From JAYSFC01 sp041913505 (GTDB taxonomy: Bacteria > Pseudomonadota > Gammaproteobacteria > Burkholderiales > Burkholderiaceae_C): 12,042 nt of DNA. This document shows, in pieces, positions 1 to 7,585 of the stretch. Each line of letters opens with the position of its first letter. Within the stretch, counting starts at the first letter, position 1. A program made the translations under genes and the position numbers. Where the stretch lies: the NCBI GenBank assembly GCA_041913505.1, contig JAYSFC010000116.1, positions 1-12,042 on the forward strand. Reading direction: 5' to 3'. The notes beneath the pieces are model-generated. The model searched no databases and had not been told where the DNA came from. It saw only the letters and a program-made list of their open reading frames with translations.

Positions 1-947
1 CCAACGACAACCGCAAGCACGTGGCCCATGTGGTGGTGTTCTTCATCTTCATCGTGGCCAATGCGGGGGGCTCGCTCACGCCGCTGGGTGATCCGCCGCT
101 GTTCCTGGGTTTCCTGAAGGGCGTGGACTTCTTCTGGACCGTAGGCCATATCTTCCCCGAGACGCTGTTCCTCGTGGGCATGCTGCTTGCACTGTTCTAC
201 GCCGTCGACAGCTGGTACTTTCGCCGGGGGGGCGAACTGCGCCGCGTGGACCCCACCCCCGATACCCGGGGCATCGGCTTCGATGGCAAGGTCAACTTCG
301 CGCTGCTCGGCGCCGTGGTGGCGCTGGTGCTGCTCAGCGGCTTTTGGAGGTCGGGCGTGGTCTTCGATATCGCGGGCACCGAGGTCGGCCTGCCTGGCAT
401 CGTGCGCGATGCCGGGCTCATCGCCGTGACCCTGCTCTCGCTTGCGCTCACGCCCAAGTCCGTGCATGAGGCCAACCAGTTCGGCTGGGCTCCCATGCAG
501 GAGGTGGCCAAGCTCTTCGCCGGAATCTTCCTCACCATCATCCCCGTCATTGCCATGCTCAAGGCCGGCGCCGAGGGGCCGTTCGGCGCCATCATCCGCG
601 CCGTCACGCGGCCCGACGGCACGCCCGACCCGGCCATGTACTTCTGGGCTACCGGGGTGCTTTCGTCCTTTCTCGACAACGCGCCCACCTACCTCGTGTT
701 CTTCAACACGGCGGGCGGCGATGCGGCCACGCTCATGACCACGCTCGCCCCCACGCTGGCTGCGATTTCGGCGGGCGCCGTGTTCATGGGCGCCAACACC
801 TACATCGGCAATGCACCCAACCTCATGGTCAAGGCCATTGCCGAGGACCGGGGCGTGAAGATGCCGAGCTTCTTCGGCTACATGCTGTGGTCGGGGTGTG
901 TCCTCGTTCCGCTTTTCGTCGTCATGACATTCCTCTGGTTCCGTTGA
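1..947 (+). CDS. CitMHS/NhaD-type sodium:proton antiporter, 5' partial
   Basis: This is the C-terminal part of a polytopic inner-membrane transporter of the ion-transporter superfamily, in the group usually annotated as sodium:proton antiporter (CitMHS_2-like). The frame is open from base 3 and reads NDNRKH before the GTG at 21, so the true start lies upstream. About 314 residues are visible; I expect a full length near 460-480. Counting from the GTG, conserved stretches include GGSLTPLGDPPLFLGFLKG at 16-34, FLDNAPTYLVFFNTAGGD at 217-234 and MGANTYIGNAPNLM at 256-269. Several hydrophobic segments lie between them. The two Asn/Asp-Ala-Pro stretches resemble the paired ion-binding re-entrant regions of this superfamily. 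The family is clear, but substrate and ion are inferred. The stop lies one base before the next gene's ATG, so the two are probably cotranscribed. Confidence 0.85.
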   Translation, partial: NDNRKHVAHVVVFFIFIVANAGGSLTPLGDPPLFLGFLKGVDFFWTVGHIFPETLFLVGMLLALFYAVDSWYFRRGGELRRVDPTPDTRGIGFDGKVNFALLGAVVALVLLSGFWRSGVVFDIAGTEVGLPGIVRDAGLIAVTLLSLALTPKSVHEANQFGWAPMQEVAKLFAGIFLTIIPVIAMLKAGAEGPFGAIIRAVTRPDGTPDPAMYFWATGVLSSFLDNAPTYLVFFNTAGGDAATLMTTLAPTLAAISAGAVFMGANTYIGNAPNLMVKAIAEDRGVKMPSFFGYMLWSGCVLVPLFVVMTFLWFR

Positions 948-948
948 T

Positions 949-1935
949 ATGAGCAAGCCCAAAATCCTGATCGCGCGTGAAGTCTTCCCCGACGTCGTGG
1001 AGCGCCTGCGCGCGCACTTCGACGTGCAGGACAACCCCCAGGACACCATCTGGAACCCCGCCGAGCTGGCCGCTCAACTGGCGGACAAGGACGGCGCCCT
1101 CACCACGGGCAGCCAGCGCATCGACGCCGCGCTGCTCGCGGCCTGCCCGCGCCTGAAGATCGTGGCCAACATGGCCGTGGGCTACAACAATTTCGACGTG
1201 GACGCCATGACCGCCGCCGGCGTGCAGGGCACGAACACGCCCGACGTGCTGACCGAAACCACGGCCGATTTCGGCTTCGCGCTGCTCATGGCCACCGCAC
1301 GGCGCATGGCCGAGAGCGAGCGCTATCTGCGCGCCGGCTTGTGGAAACAGTGGCGCTACGACATGTTTGCGGGCGCCGAGGTGCACGGCAGCACGCTGGG
1401 CATCATCGGCATGGGGCGCATCGGCCAGGGCATTGCCAAACGCGGTGCACATGGCTTCGGCATGAACGTGATCTACCACAACCGCTCGCGCCTCACGCCC
1501 GCGCTGGAGGCCGAGTGCAAGGCCCGCTATGTGGACAAGGACGAGTTGCTCGCCACTGCCGACCATGTGGTGCTGGTGTTGCCCTACACGCCCGAGAGCC
1601 ACCACACCATCGGCGCCGCCGAGCTGGCGAAGATGAAGCCCACGGCCACGCTCATCAACATCGCGCGTGGCGGCATCGTGGACGACGCCGCACTGGCCGC
1701 GGCCCTGCGCGAGGGGCGCATTGCGGCCGCGGGGCTGGACGTGTTCGAAGGCGAACCCGCGGTGCACCCCGACCTGCTCACCGTACCCAACGTGGTGCTC
1801 ACGCCCCACATCGCCAGCGCCACCGTGGCCACGCGCCGCGCCATGGCCAATTTGGCGGCCGACAACCTGATCGCGTTCTTTGGCGGGCGGGGGCCGCTGA
1901 CGCCGGTCAACCAACCCGCGCCGGGCGTCCGCTAA
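949..1935 (+). CDS. D-isomer-specific 2-hydroxyacid dehydrogenase (glyoxylate/hydroxypyruvate reductase, GhrB-like)
   Basis: A 328-residue cytosolic NAD(P)H-dependent oxidoreductase, the usual length for the family. It is expected to reduce 2-oxoacids such as glyoxylate, hydroxypyruvate or 2-ketogluconate to D-2-hydroxyacids. The nucleotide-binding motif GMGRIGQG spans residues 154-161. The catalytic triad is visible as R240 in NIARGG, E269 in GLDVFEGEP and H287 in LTPHIAS. The substrate loop ANMAVGYNNFD at 73-83 is typical of the GRHPR/GhrB branch rather than of D-lactate or phosphoglycerate dehydrogenases, and there is no ACT domain. The ATG lies one base after the antiporter stop with no clear Shine-Dalgarno, which suggests translational coupling. 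Fold and chemistry are secure; the physiological substrate is not. Confidence 0.92.
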   Translation: MSKPKILIAREVFPDVVERLRAHFDVQDNPQDTIWNPAELAAQLADKDGALTTGSQRIDAALLAACPRLKIVANMAVGYNNFDVDAMTAAGVQGTNTPDVLTETTADFGFALLMATARRMAESERYLRAGLWKQWRYDMFAGAEVHGSTLGIIGMGRIGQGIAKRGAHGFGMNVIYHNRSRLTPALEAECKARYVDKDELLATADHVVLVLPYTPESHHTIGAAELAKMKPTATLINIARGGIVDDAALAAALREGRIAAAGLDVFEGEPAVHPDLLTVPNVVLTPHIASATVATRRAMANLAADNLIAFFGGRGPLTPVNQPAPGVR

Positions 1936-1985
1936 GGGGTTATCGGGGCGTTCGGGCACGATCCGCGCTTCCTGTGTACACTTAT

Positions 1986-1994
1986 TGCTATCTT
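1986..1994 (+). promoter_or_regulatory. Candidate extended -10 element upstream of rmuC
   Basis: The 76-base gap between the dehydrogenase and rmuC is AT-richer than its surroundings. It contains TG-C-TATCTT, which matches an extended -10 box (TGnTATnnT). No convincing -35 box lies 16-18 bases upstream. If it is used, transcription would start about 7 bases further on and leave a 5' leader of only about 10 bases before the rmuC TTG. The call rests on a short motif and is weak. Confidence 0.25.
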
Positions 1995-2011
1995 TTTCGT
2001 AGTGAACTGAT

Positions 2012-3736
2012 TTGACGTCCGAAACCCTGATCGTCCTGGCCTTGCTGGCCATCGTGGTGGTGTTGCTGGCGCTCCTGCTGTGGCGCCGCCCGCGTGTCGA
2101 ACTGCCGCCCGAATGGCTGGCGCGCCTGCAGGGGCTGGAGCAGGCATCACAGGCGATCCAGTTGGCCGTGGCGCGCAACGATGGGGCGATGGAGGGCATG
2201 GCCCAGCAGCTGCAGGGGTTCACGCAGGGGACCCAGGCCACGCTCGAAACGCTGCGCCATGCGGTCGATGAGCGCCTGGCCCAGGCCGTGGCCGAGTCGC
2301 GCAACGGGCGTGCCGAACTGCTGGCGGCGTTCGGCGGTTTCGAAGTGCGGCTGGAGCAGAGGCTGCAGGGCCTGGATGCGGGGCTGGGTCAGCGTCTGTC
2401 GGGCCTGGACCAGTCGCTGACCCAGCGTTTCGACGGTTTGCAGCAAACGGTGGCCGCGCGGCTGGACGATAGCGGCAAGGCGGTGCAGGGCCATCTCGTG
2501 CAAAGCCAGGCGGACGCCGCGGCCACGCGCAAGGAGCTGGCCGACGCGCTCGCGGGCTTTCGCTCCGAGCTCACGGCGGCCATGCGGCTCACGCAGGATT
2601 CGCTCAAGGGCGACATCCATGGCCAGCTGCTCGCCATGTCGGGCGCGTTGCGGGACCAGCTCGAAGGCAATGGCCACCAAATCAAGAACCAGTTCTCGGT
2701 GTTGCAGGATGCCGTGTCGCAGCAACTCGTGGGCCTGGTGCAGGGCAGCCAGAACAATGCCGAGCAGTTGCGCACAGCGCTCAACGAGCGCCTGGCCGCT
2801 ATCCAGGCCGACAACGCCACCAAGCTCGAGGAAATGCGCCGCACGGTGGACGAAAAGCTCCATGCCACGCTGGAGCAGCGCCTGGGCGAGTCGTTCAAGC
2901 TGGTCAGCGACCGGCTGGAGCAGGTGCACAAGGGCTTGGGCGAGATGCAGACCCTGGCGGGCAGCGTGGGCGACCTCAAACGTGTGATGACCAACGTGAA
3001 GGCGCGCGGCACTTGGGGCGAGATGCAGCTGGGCGCCATCATCGACAACGTGCTCACGCCCGAGCAGTTCGCACGCAACGTGAAGACCGTGCCAGGCAGC
3101 GACGAACTGGTGGAGTTCGCGATCCGCCTGCCCGGAAGAAACGATGAGCACCCGGTGTGGTTGCCTATCGATTCCAAGTACCCGGTGGAGCAGTACCAGC
3201 GGCTGCTCGACGCCCAGGATGCGGCCGACAAGGCCGCGATCCAGTCGGCGGGCAACGCGTTCGAATCATCGATCAAGCTCGAAGCACGCAAGATCTTCGG
3301 TAAGTACGTTTCGCCCCCCCACACCACCGATTTCGCCGTGCTCTACCTGCCCACCGAAGGGCTGTTCGCCGAGGTGATGCGCCGCCCCGGCCTGGTGGAG
3401 GCCGTGCAGAACGAGTGCCGGGTGATGATCACCGGGCCCGCCAATCTGGCGGCCATGCTCAGCAGCCTGCAGATGGGCTTCAAGACCCTGGCCATCGAGA
3501 AGCGCTCGTCCGAGGTCTGGAGCCTGCTGGGCGTGGTCAAGACCGAGTTCGCCAAGTTCGGCGATGTGGTGGAAGCCACCAAGAAGTCCATCGACGCAGC
3601 GGCCAAGAAGTTTGACGAGGTCGGCGTGCGCACGCGCGCCATCCAGCGCAAGCTGCGCGACGTGCAGGAGCTGCCGGCACCCGCGGATGCTTCGGGCGGG
3701 CTCCCTGCCCCCGGGGGAGAGGACGAACCCTCGTGA
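2012..3736 (+). CDS. rmuC: DNA recombination protein RmuC
   Basis: A 574-residue RmuC protein, a family linked to limiting recombination at inverted repeats and carrying a predicted nuclease-like fold. Residues 5-24 form one hydrophobic N-terminal helix, followed by WRRP, so the protein is probably membrane-anchored with its bulk in the cytosol. Residues about 35-320 are a long Gln/Glu/Leu-rich coiled coil containing 11-residue repeats. The RmuC domain follows, with RGTWGEMQL at 332-340, LPIDSKYPVEQY at 384-395 (D387 and K389 resemble a PD-(D/E)XK core) and YLPTEGLF at 445-452. The TTG start is chosen because an in-frame TGA lies immediately upstream (2009-2011) and the next in-frame starts would cut into the membrane helix. 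E. coli RmuC is about 475 residues, so the extra length is in the coiled coil. The last four bases overlap the MFS start. Confidence 0.93.
   Translation: MTSETLIVLALLAIVVVLLALLLWRRPRVELPPEWLARLQGLEQASQAIQLAVARNDGAMEGMAQQLQGFTQGTQATLETLRHAVDERLAQAVAESRNGRAELLAAFGGFEVRLEQRLQGLDAGLGQRLSGLDQSLTQRFDGLQQTVAARLDDSGKAVQGHLVQSQADAAATRKELADALAGFRSELTAAMRLTQDSLKGDIHGQLLAMSGALRDQLEGNGHQIKNQFSVLQDAVSQQLVGLVQGSQNNAEQLRTALNERLAAIQADNATKLEEMRRTVDEKLHATLEQRLGESFKLVSDRLEQVHKGLGEMQTLAGSVGDLKRVMTNVKARGTWGEMQLGAIIDNVLTPEQFARNVKTVPGSDELVEFAIRLPGRNDEHPVWLPIDSKYPVEQYQRLLDAQDAADKAAIQSAGNAFESSIKLEARKIFGKYVSPPHTTDFAVLYLPTEGLFAEVMRRPGLVEAVQNECRVMITGPANLAAMLSSLQMGFKTLAIEKRSSEVWSLLGVVKTEFAKFGDVVEATKKSIDAAAKKFDEVGVRTRAIQRKLRDVQELPAPADASGGLPAPGGEDEPS
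2351..2482 (+). repeat. 33-base-period coding repeat (hendecad repeats in RmuC)
   Basis: Four consecutive 11-residue units are visible in RmuC: LEQRLQGLDAG (114-124), LGQRLSGLDQS (125-135), LTQRFDGLQQT (136-146) and a degenerate VAARLDDSGKA (147-157). The shared pattern is L-x-Q-R-L/F-x-G-L-D/Q-x-x. The codons differ between copies, so the repeat is old and conserved at protein level rather than a fresh DNA duplication. An 11-residue period fits a right-handed or straight coiled coil instead of the usual heptad. Confidence 0.7.
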
Positions 3737-4926
3737 CCGCCGAGCTGGCGCGCCTGATTGCGGGGCAGATCTGCATCCATGCCGCCATGGCGGGCATGCG
3801 CATGGCGGCGCCCCTGCTGGCCTTGCGCGAGGGCTACAGCGCCGCGGCGGTGGGCGTGCTGCTGGCGCTGTTTGCACTGACACAGGTGTTTCTCGCGCTG
3901 CCCGCAGGCCGCTATGCGGACCGGCATGGCCTCAAGCGCCCCGTGGCCATAGCGGTGGCGGTGGCCAGCGCGGGGTGCGCGCTGGCGCTGGTTTTTCCGA
4001 TCTTTCCGTTGCTGTGCGTGGCCGCGCTGGCCACGGGTGGGGCCTCGGGCGCAGCCATCATCGCGCTGCAGCGCCACGTGGGACGGGTCACGCATGACGC
4101 TACGCAACTGCGGCGCGTGTTCAGCTGGCTGGCCATCGGGCCGGCGGTGTCCAACTTCATCGGCCCGTTCGTCGCGGGCCTGCTCATCGACCATGCCGGC
4201 GCGCAGCCCGGCAGCACCGAAGGCTACCGCGCCGCCTTCGCGCTCATGGCCCTGTTGCCCCTGGCGACCTGGTTCTGGGTGCGCCACACGCAGGAGTTGC
4301 CGCCCGTGATCGCCGCGGCGGGCGGGGTACGCCAGCGGACCTGGGACCTGGTGGCCCAACCGCCGTTCCGGCGGCTGCTGCTGGTCAACTGGTTTCTGTC
4401 TTCCTGCTGGGACGTCCATACCTTCGTAGTGCCGCTGCTGGGCCACGAGCGGGACCTGTCCGCCTCGGTGATCGGCACCATCCTCGGTGCCTTTGCGGTA
4501 GCGGCGGCCATCGTCCGCGTGCTCATGCCCATGGTCGCCGAGCGCTTGCGCGAGGCCACCGTGGTCACGGGCGCGATGCTGGCCACGGCCGTGCTGTTCG
4601 CTGTCTATCCGCTGCTGCCCACGGCCTGGGCCATGGGCATCTGCTCGGTGCTGCTGGGATTCGCGCTGGGGTCGGTACAGCCCATGATCATGAGCATGCT
4701 CCACCAGATCACGCCGCCCCAGCGTCACGGCGAGGCGCTGGGCCTGCGGCTCATGACGATCAATGCGTCGAGCGTGCTCATGCCGCTGCTGTTCGGCTCT
4801 GCCGGCGCGCTCATTGGCGTGGCGGGCCTGTTCTGGGTGGTGGGTGCGAGCGTGGGCGCGGGCGCACGCGTGGCGTGGCTGCTGGGGCCGGCGGGCCCGC
4901 AGGATCCACCCCCGGGGGGGCATTAA
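3733..4926 (+). CDS. Major facilitator superfamily (MFS) transporter
   Basis: A 397-residue inner-membrane protein of the usual MFS length with about 12 hydrophobic segments. The MFS motif A between helices 2 and 3 is present as GRYADRHGLKRP at residues 59-70. A polar central loop near residues 160-215 separates the two halves. The GTG start overlaps the rmuC stop in a GTGA junction, so translation is probably coupled and both genes lie on one transcript. The substrate cannot be read from the sequence. The profile is that of a generic drug/metabolite exporter of the YfcJ/Bcr-like kind, with no regulator or biosynthetic partner nearby. The C-terminus ends in a Pro/Gly-rich tail. The TAA stop shares bases with the stop of the convergent LOG gene. 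Family call secure, function unknown. Confidence 0.9.
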   Translation: MTAELARLIAGQICIHAAMAGMRMAAPLLALREGYSAAAVGVLLALFALTQVFLALPAGRYADRHGLKRPVAIAVAVASAGCALALVFPIFPLLCVAALATGGASGAAIIALQRHVGRVTHDATQLRRVFSWLAIGPAVSNFIGPFVAGLLIDHAGAQPGSTEGYRAAFALMALLPLATWFWVRHTQELPPVIAAAGGVRQRTWDLVAQPPFRRLLLVNWFLSSCWDVHTFVVPLLGHERDLSASVIGTILGAFAVAAAIVRVLMPMVAERLREATVVTGAMLATAVLFAVYPLLPTAWAMGICSVLLGFALGSVQPMIMSMLHQITPPQRHGEALGLRLMTINASSVLMPLLFGSAGALIGVAGLFWVVGASVGAGARVAWLLGPAGPQDPPPGGH

Positions 4927-5786
4927 AGGTTGTAGAAGTTCTTGATGATCGACCACGCTTCGTAGGGGTCGTCGGTCATGTGGAACAGCTCCAGATCCTT
5001 TGCCGAGATCGTGCCTTCCTCGACCAGCAGGTCGAAGTTGATGAGGCGCTTCCAGTAGTCGGTGCCGAACAGCACGATGGGCGCGGGCTTGGCCTTGCGT
5101 GTCTGCACCAGGGTCAGCACTTCGAACAGTTCATCCAGCGTGCCGAAGCCGCCGGGGAAGGCCACGAGCGCCTTTGCGCGCATCATGAAATGCATCTTGC
5201 GCAGTGCAAAGTAGTGGAACTTGAAGCTCAGCGTGGGCGAGATGAAGCGGTTGCCGCTTTGCTCGTGCGGCAGCACGATGTTCAGGCCGATGGTGAGGGC
5301 CCCCACGTCGTGCGCGCCGCGGTTGGCGGCCTCCATGATGCCGGGGCCGCCGCCTGTGCAGATGTAGATGCGGTTGGCAGGCTCCTGGCGCTGGCTGTGC
5401 TCGGCCACGAGGCGCGCAAACTGGCGCGCCTGGTCATAGCGCTGGGCATTGCGCACGGCACGCTGCGCGAGCGCGATGCGCTCGGCATCGCCGCTGGCCT
5501 CGGCGTCGGCGAGCTGGCGGGCTGCCTCCTTGGGGGAAACGAAGCGGGCGCTGCCGTAGACCACCACGGTGTTTTCGATGCCTTGGGCGGCCTGCTCCAG
5601 GTCGGGCTTGAGCATCTCGAGCTGGAAGCGGATGCCGCGCGTTTCGCGGCGGAACATGAATTCGGGGTCTGCGAAAGCCAGGCGGTTGGAGTCTGCCTGC
5701 AGCAGGTTGCCGTTGGCGGCGTGGTTGTGCAGTTCGGCCCAGGCGTCGGCCAGGCGGCGTTCATTGAGTTGGGTGTTGGCTTCCAT
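4923..5786 (-). CDS. LOG family protein (TIGR00730-type nucleotide phosphoribohydrolase)
   Basis: A 287-residue cytosolic Rossmann-fold protein of the LOG family, often misannotated as lysine decarboxylase. Characterised members cleave nucleoside 5'-monophosphates, including cytokinin ribotides, into base plus ribose 5-phosphate. The hallmarks are VVYGSARF at 75-82, the phosphate-binding GGGPGIMEAANRG at 145-157, an FALRKMHFMMRA segment at 193-204, and the signature PGGFGTLDE at 211-219 with the expected Arg and Glu residues. It is longer than the roughly 190-residue short LOGs because of about 70 N-terminal residues and an Ala/Arg-rich helical insertion near 85-135. The ATG has no obvious Shine-Dalgarno. 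The gene lies 78 bases after crcB on the same strand and may be read from that operon or its own promoter. The natural substrate is unknown; a nucleotide-salvage role like PpnN is a reasonable guess. Confidence 0.9.
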   Translation of the reverse strand: MEANTQLNERRLADAWAELHNHAANGNLLQADSNRLAFADPEFMFRRETRGIRFQLEMLKPDLEQAAQGIENTVVVYGSARFVSPKEAARQLADAEASGDAERIALAQRAVRNAQRYDQARQFARLVAEHSQRQEPANRIYICTGGGPGIMEAANRGAHDVGALTIGLNIVLPHEQSGNRFISPTLSFKFHYFALRKMHFMMRAKALVAFPGGFGTLDELFEVLTLVQTRKAKPAPIVLFGTDYWKRLINFDLLVEEGTISAKDLELFHMTDDPYEAWSIIKNFYNL

Positions 5787-5864
5787 AGGGCGCCCATTGT
5801 GGCGCGATTTTTCTCCGGTCCGCGCCCGTGCACGATTGCCGCCACGCGCGCGAACAGGGCGTGC

Positions 5865-6251
5865 TCAGCCCGCGCGCTGGGCGATCCAGTGGGTGGCGCT
5901 GTGCATGCCCAGCACCGTGAGCGCCAACGATCCGAATAGGTGCAGCGCTGCCACCCCCAGGGCCCAGCCGTAGCGCTGCTGCTGCAGCAGATTCACCACC
6001 TCGGCCGAGAAGCTCGAGAAGGTGGTGAGCGCGCCCAGAAAGCCCGTGACGAGGGCCAGGCGCCAGGCTGGGTCGAGGTGGGGCAGGGCCTCGAACGTGG
6101 CCACGCAGACACCGATGAGGTAGCCGCCAATGAGGTTGGCAGCAAGCGTGCCCCAGGTGAGCGGCCCGCCAGTGTTGAGCCACAGGCCCAGCCGCCAGCG
6201 CGCGAGCGCGCCGATACAGGCACCGACGCAGATCGACAGAACGTTGAGCAT
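5865..6251 (-). CDS. crcB: Fluoride ion channel CrcB/Fluc
   Basis: A 128-residue four-helix membrane protein that exports fluoride as a dual-topology dimer. Family marks are VGACIGALARW at 9-19, GTLAANLIGGY at 34-44 (the pore Asn is N39) and TGFLGALTTFSSFSAE at 69-84, which holds the sodium-site turn and the Phe-box residues F78 and F81. The last motif reads TTFSSF where many homologues have TTFSTF, a mild change. The same frame stays open far upstream through dctM, but the ATG at 6251 gives the normal family length and N-terminus, so it is chosen. The start lies 17 bases after the dctM stop with no strong Shine-Dalgarno and no room for a fluoride riboswitch, so expression probably depends on the TRAP transcript or on a promoter within dctM. 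Confidence 0.93.
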   Translation of the reverse strand: MLNVLSICVGACIGALARWRLGLWLNTGGPLTWGTLAANLIGGYLIGVCVATFEALPHLDPAWRLALVTGFLGALTTFSSFSAEVVNLLQQQRYGWALGVAALHLFGSLALTVLGMHSATHWIAQRAG

Positions 6252-6268
6252 GCGCCCGATTATCGGTG

Positions 6269-7573
6269 TCAGCGGGCCGACATTTGCTGCGGCAACCAGG
6301 TCACGATGCCCGGAAACAGATAGAGCAGGGCCACGGCAGCGCACATGAGCACGAACATGGGCGCGGCCACCTTGGCGATCCAGGGCAGTTGCTTGCCCGT
6401 CATGCCCTGCAGCACGAACAGGTTGAAGCCCACGGGTGGCGTGATCTGCGCCATCTCGACCACGAGCACGATGAAGATGCCGAACCAGATGGGGTCGATG
6501 CCCGCGGCCTGCACCGTGGGCATGAGTACGCCCATGGTGAGCACCACCATGGAGATGCCGTCGAGGAAGCAGCCCAGGATGATGAAGAACACGGCCAGCG
6601 CGATGATGAGGTGCGCCCGGGACAGGCCCAGCGTGCCGATCCATTCGGCCAGGTGGCGCGGCAGGCCGATGTAGCCCATGGCCAGCGTGAGGAACGCCGC
6701 ACCGGCAAGGATCAGCCCGATCATGCAGTACAGCCGCGTGGCGCCCAGCAGCGCGTCGCGGAAACTGCTCCACGACAGCGAGCCCTGCACGGCGGAGAGG
6801 ATCAGCGACCCCATCACGCCCACGCCTGCCGCCTCGGTGGCCGTGGCCAGGCCCGTGTAGATGGAGCCCAGCACGGCCGCGATGAGCAGCACCACGGGGA
6901 TCAGGCTGCGCGAGGCGGAGAGCTTCTGCGCGAAGGTGAGCTGCCCGTCCGCATGCGGCACCTGGTCGGGGTGCCGCAGTGCCCAGAGCATGATGTAGCC
7001 CGAGAACAGCGCGGCCAGCAGTATGCCGGGCAGCACGCCCGCAATGAAGAGCTGCGAGATCGAGACCTCGGCCATCACGCCGTAGACGATCATGATGATC
7101 GAGGGCGGGATCAAGAGGCCCAGCGTGCTCGCGCCCGCGAGCGTGCCCACCACCATGTGCTCGGGGTAGCCGCGCCGCGTGAGTTCGGGCAGGGTCATCT
7201 TGCCGATGGTGGCGCAGGTGGCGGCGCTGGAGCCCGATACGGCTGCGAAGATGGTGCAGCCCACCACGTTGGTGTGCAGCAGCCGGCCCGGCAGGCCCTG
7301 CACCCAGGGTGCGAGGCCCTTGAACATGTCTTGCGAAAGCCGCGTGCGGAAGAGTATTTCCCCCATCCAGATGAACAGCGGCAGGGCCGTGAGCGTCCAG
7401 CTCGACGCGGAGCCCCAGATCGTCACGGCCATGGCGTCGCCCGCGGGGCGCGAGGAGAACAATTGCATGCCGATCCAGGCCACGCCCGAGAGCGTGAGCC
7501 CGATCCATACGCCGCTGCCCAGGATCAGGAACAGCGACAGCACCAACAGGCTGGTAATGGCGAGATCACTCAT
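6269..7573 (-). CDS. dctM: TRAP transporter large permease subunit DctM
   Basis: A 434-residue polytopic membrane protein, the usual length for a stand-alone TRAP large permease. It forms the sodium-coupled translocation pathway of a tripartite ATP-independent periplasmic importer. Signature stretches are ALPLFIWMGEIL at 63-74, GCTIFAAVSGSSAATCATIG at 105-124, GTLAGASTLGLLIPPSII at 143-160, GLATATEAAG at 241-250 and ITPPVGFNLFVLQG at 377-390. The fourth is often ATPTEAA; the proline is replaced by alanine here. The ATG lies 12 bases after the dctQ stop, and crcB follows 17 bases after the dctM stop. The neighbours dctQ and dctP complete the transporter. The protein itself does not reveal the substrate, which the DctP partner sets. 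Confidence 0.95.
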   Translation of the reverse strand: MSDLAITSLLVLSLFLILGSGVWIGLTLSGVAWIGMQLFSSRPAGDAMAVTIWGSASSWTLTALPLFIWMGEILFRTRLSQDMFKGLAPWVQGLPGRLLHTNVVGCTIFAAVSGSSAATCATIGKMTLPELTRRGYPEHMVVGTLAGASTLGLLIPPSIIMIVYGVMAEVSISQLFIAGVLPGILLAALFSGYIMLWALRHPDQVPHADGQLTFAQKLSASRSLIPVVLLIAAVLGSIYTGLATATEAAGVGVMGSLILSAVQGSLSWSSFRDALLGATRLYCMIGLILAGAAFLTLAMGYIGLPRHLAEWIGTLGLSRAHLIIALAVFFIILGCFLDGISMVVLTMGVLMPTVQAAGIDPIWFGIFIVLVVEMAQITPPVGFNLFVLQGMTGKQLPWIAKVAAPMFVLMCAAVALLYLFPGIVTWLPQQMSAR

Positions 7574-7585
7574 GATGAAGGAACT

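Noticed and set aside
922..2304. 460-codon minus-strand frame under the dehydrogenase
   Set aside because: Repetitive Gly/His/Arg-rich translation; the plus strand carries the complete catalytic motifs of a dehydrogenase.
3700..3722. GC-rich CCCCCGGGGG with flanking CTCCC/GGGAG near the rmuC end as a terminator
   Set aside because: It lies inside the coding sequence, has no T-tract, and the downstream MFS gene overlaps rmuC. A similar CCCCCGGGGG at the MFS end is also without a T-tract.
3343..4956. 537-codon minus-strand frame under the MFS gene and the end of rmuC
   Set aside because: Low-complexity Arg/His/Gln-rich translation without motifs; shadow of real plus-strand genes.
4875..5939. 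354-codon plus-strand frame across the LOG gene
   Set aside because: No recognisable motif; complement of the well-supported LOG gene.
6252..6268. Fluoride riboswitch before crcB
   Set aside because: Only 17 bases separate dctM and crcB, too short for the aptamer, and no matching motif is visible.
5865..7508. 547-codon minus-strand frame joining crcB to a long upstream extension
   Set aside because: The extension is an out-of-frame reading of dctM with low-complexity composition. CrcB proteins are about 125 residues, and the ATG at 6251 gives exactly that.
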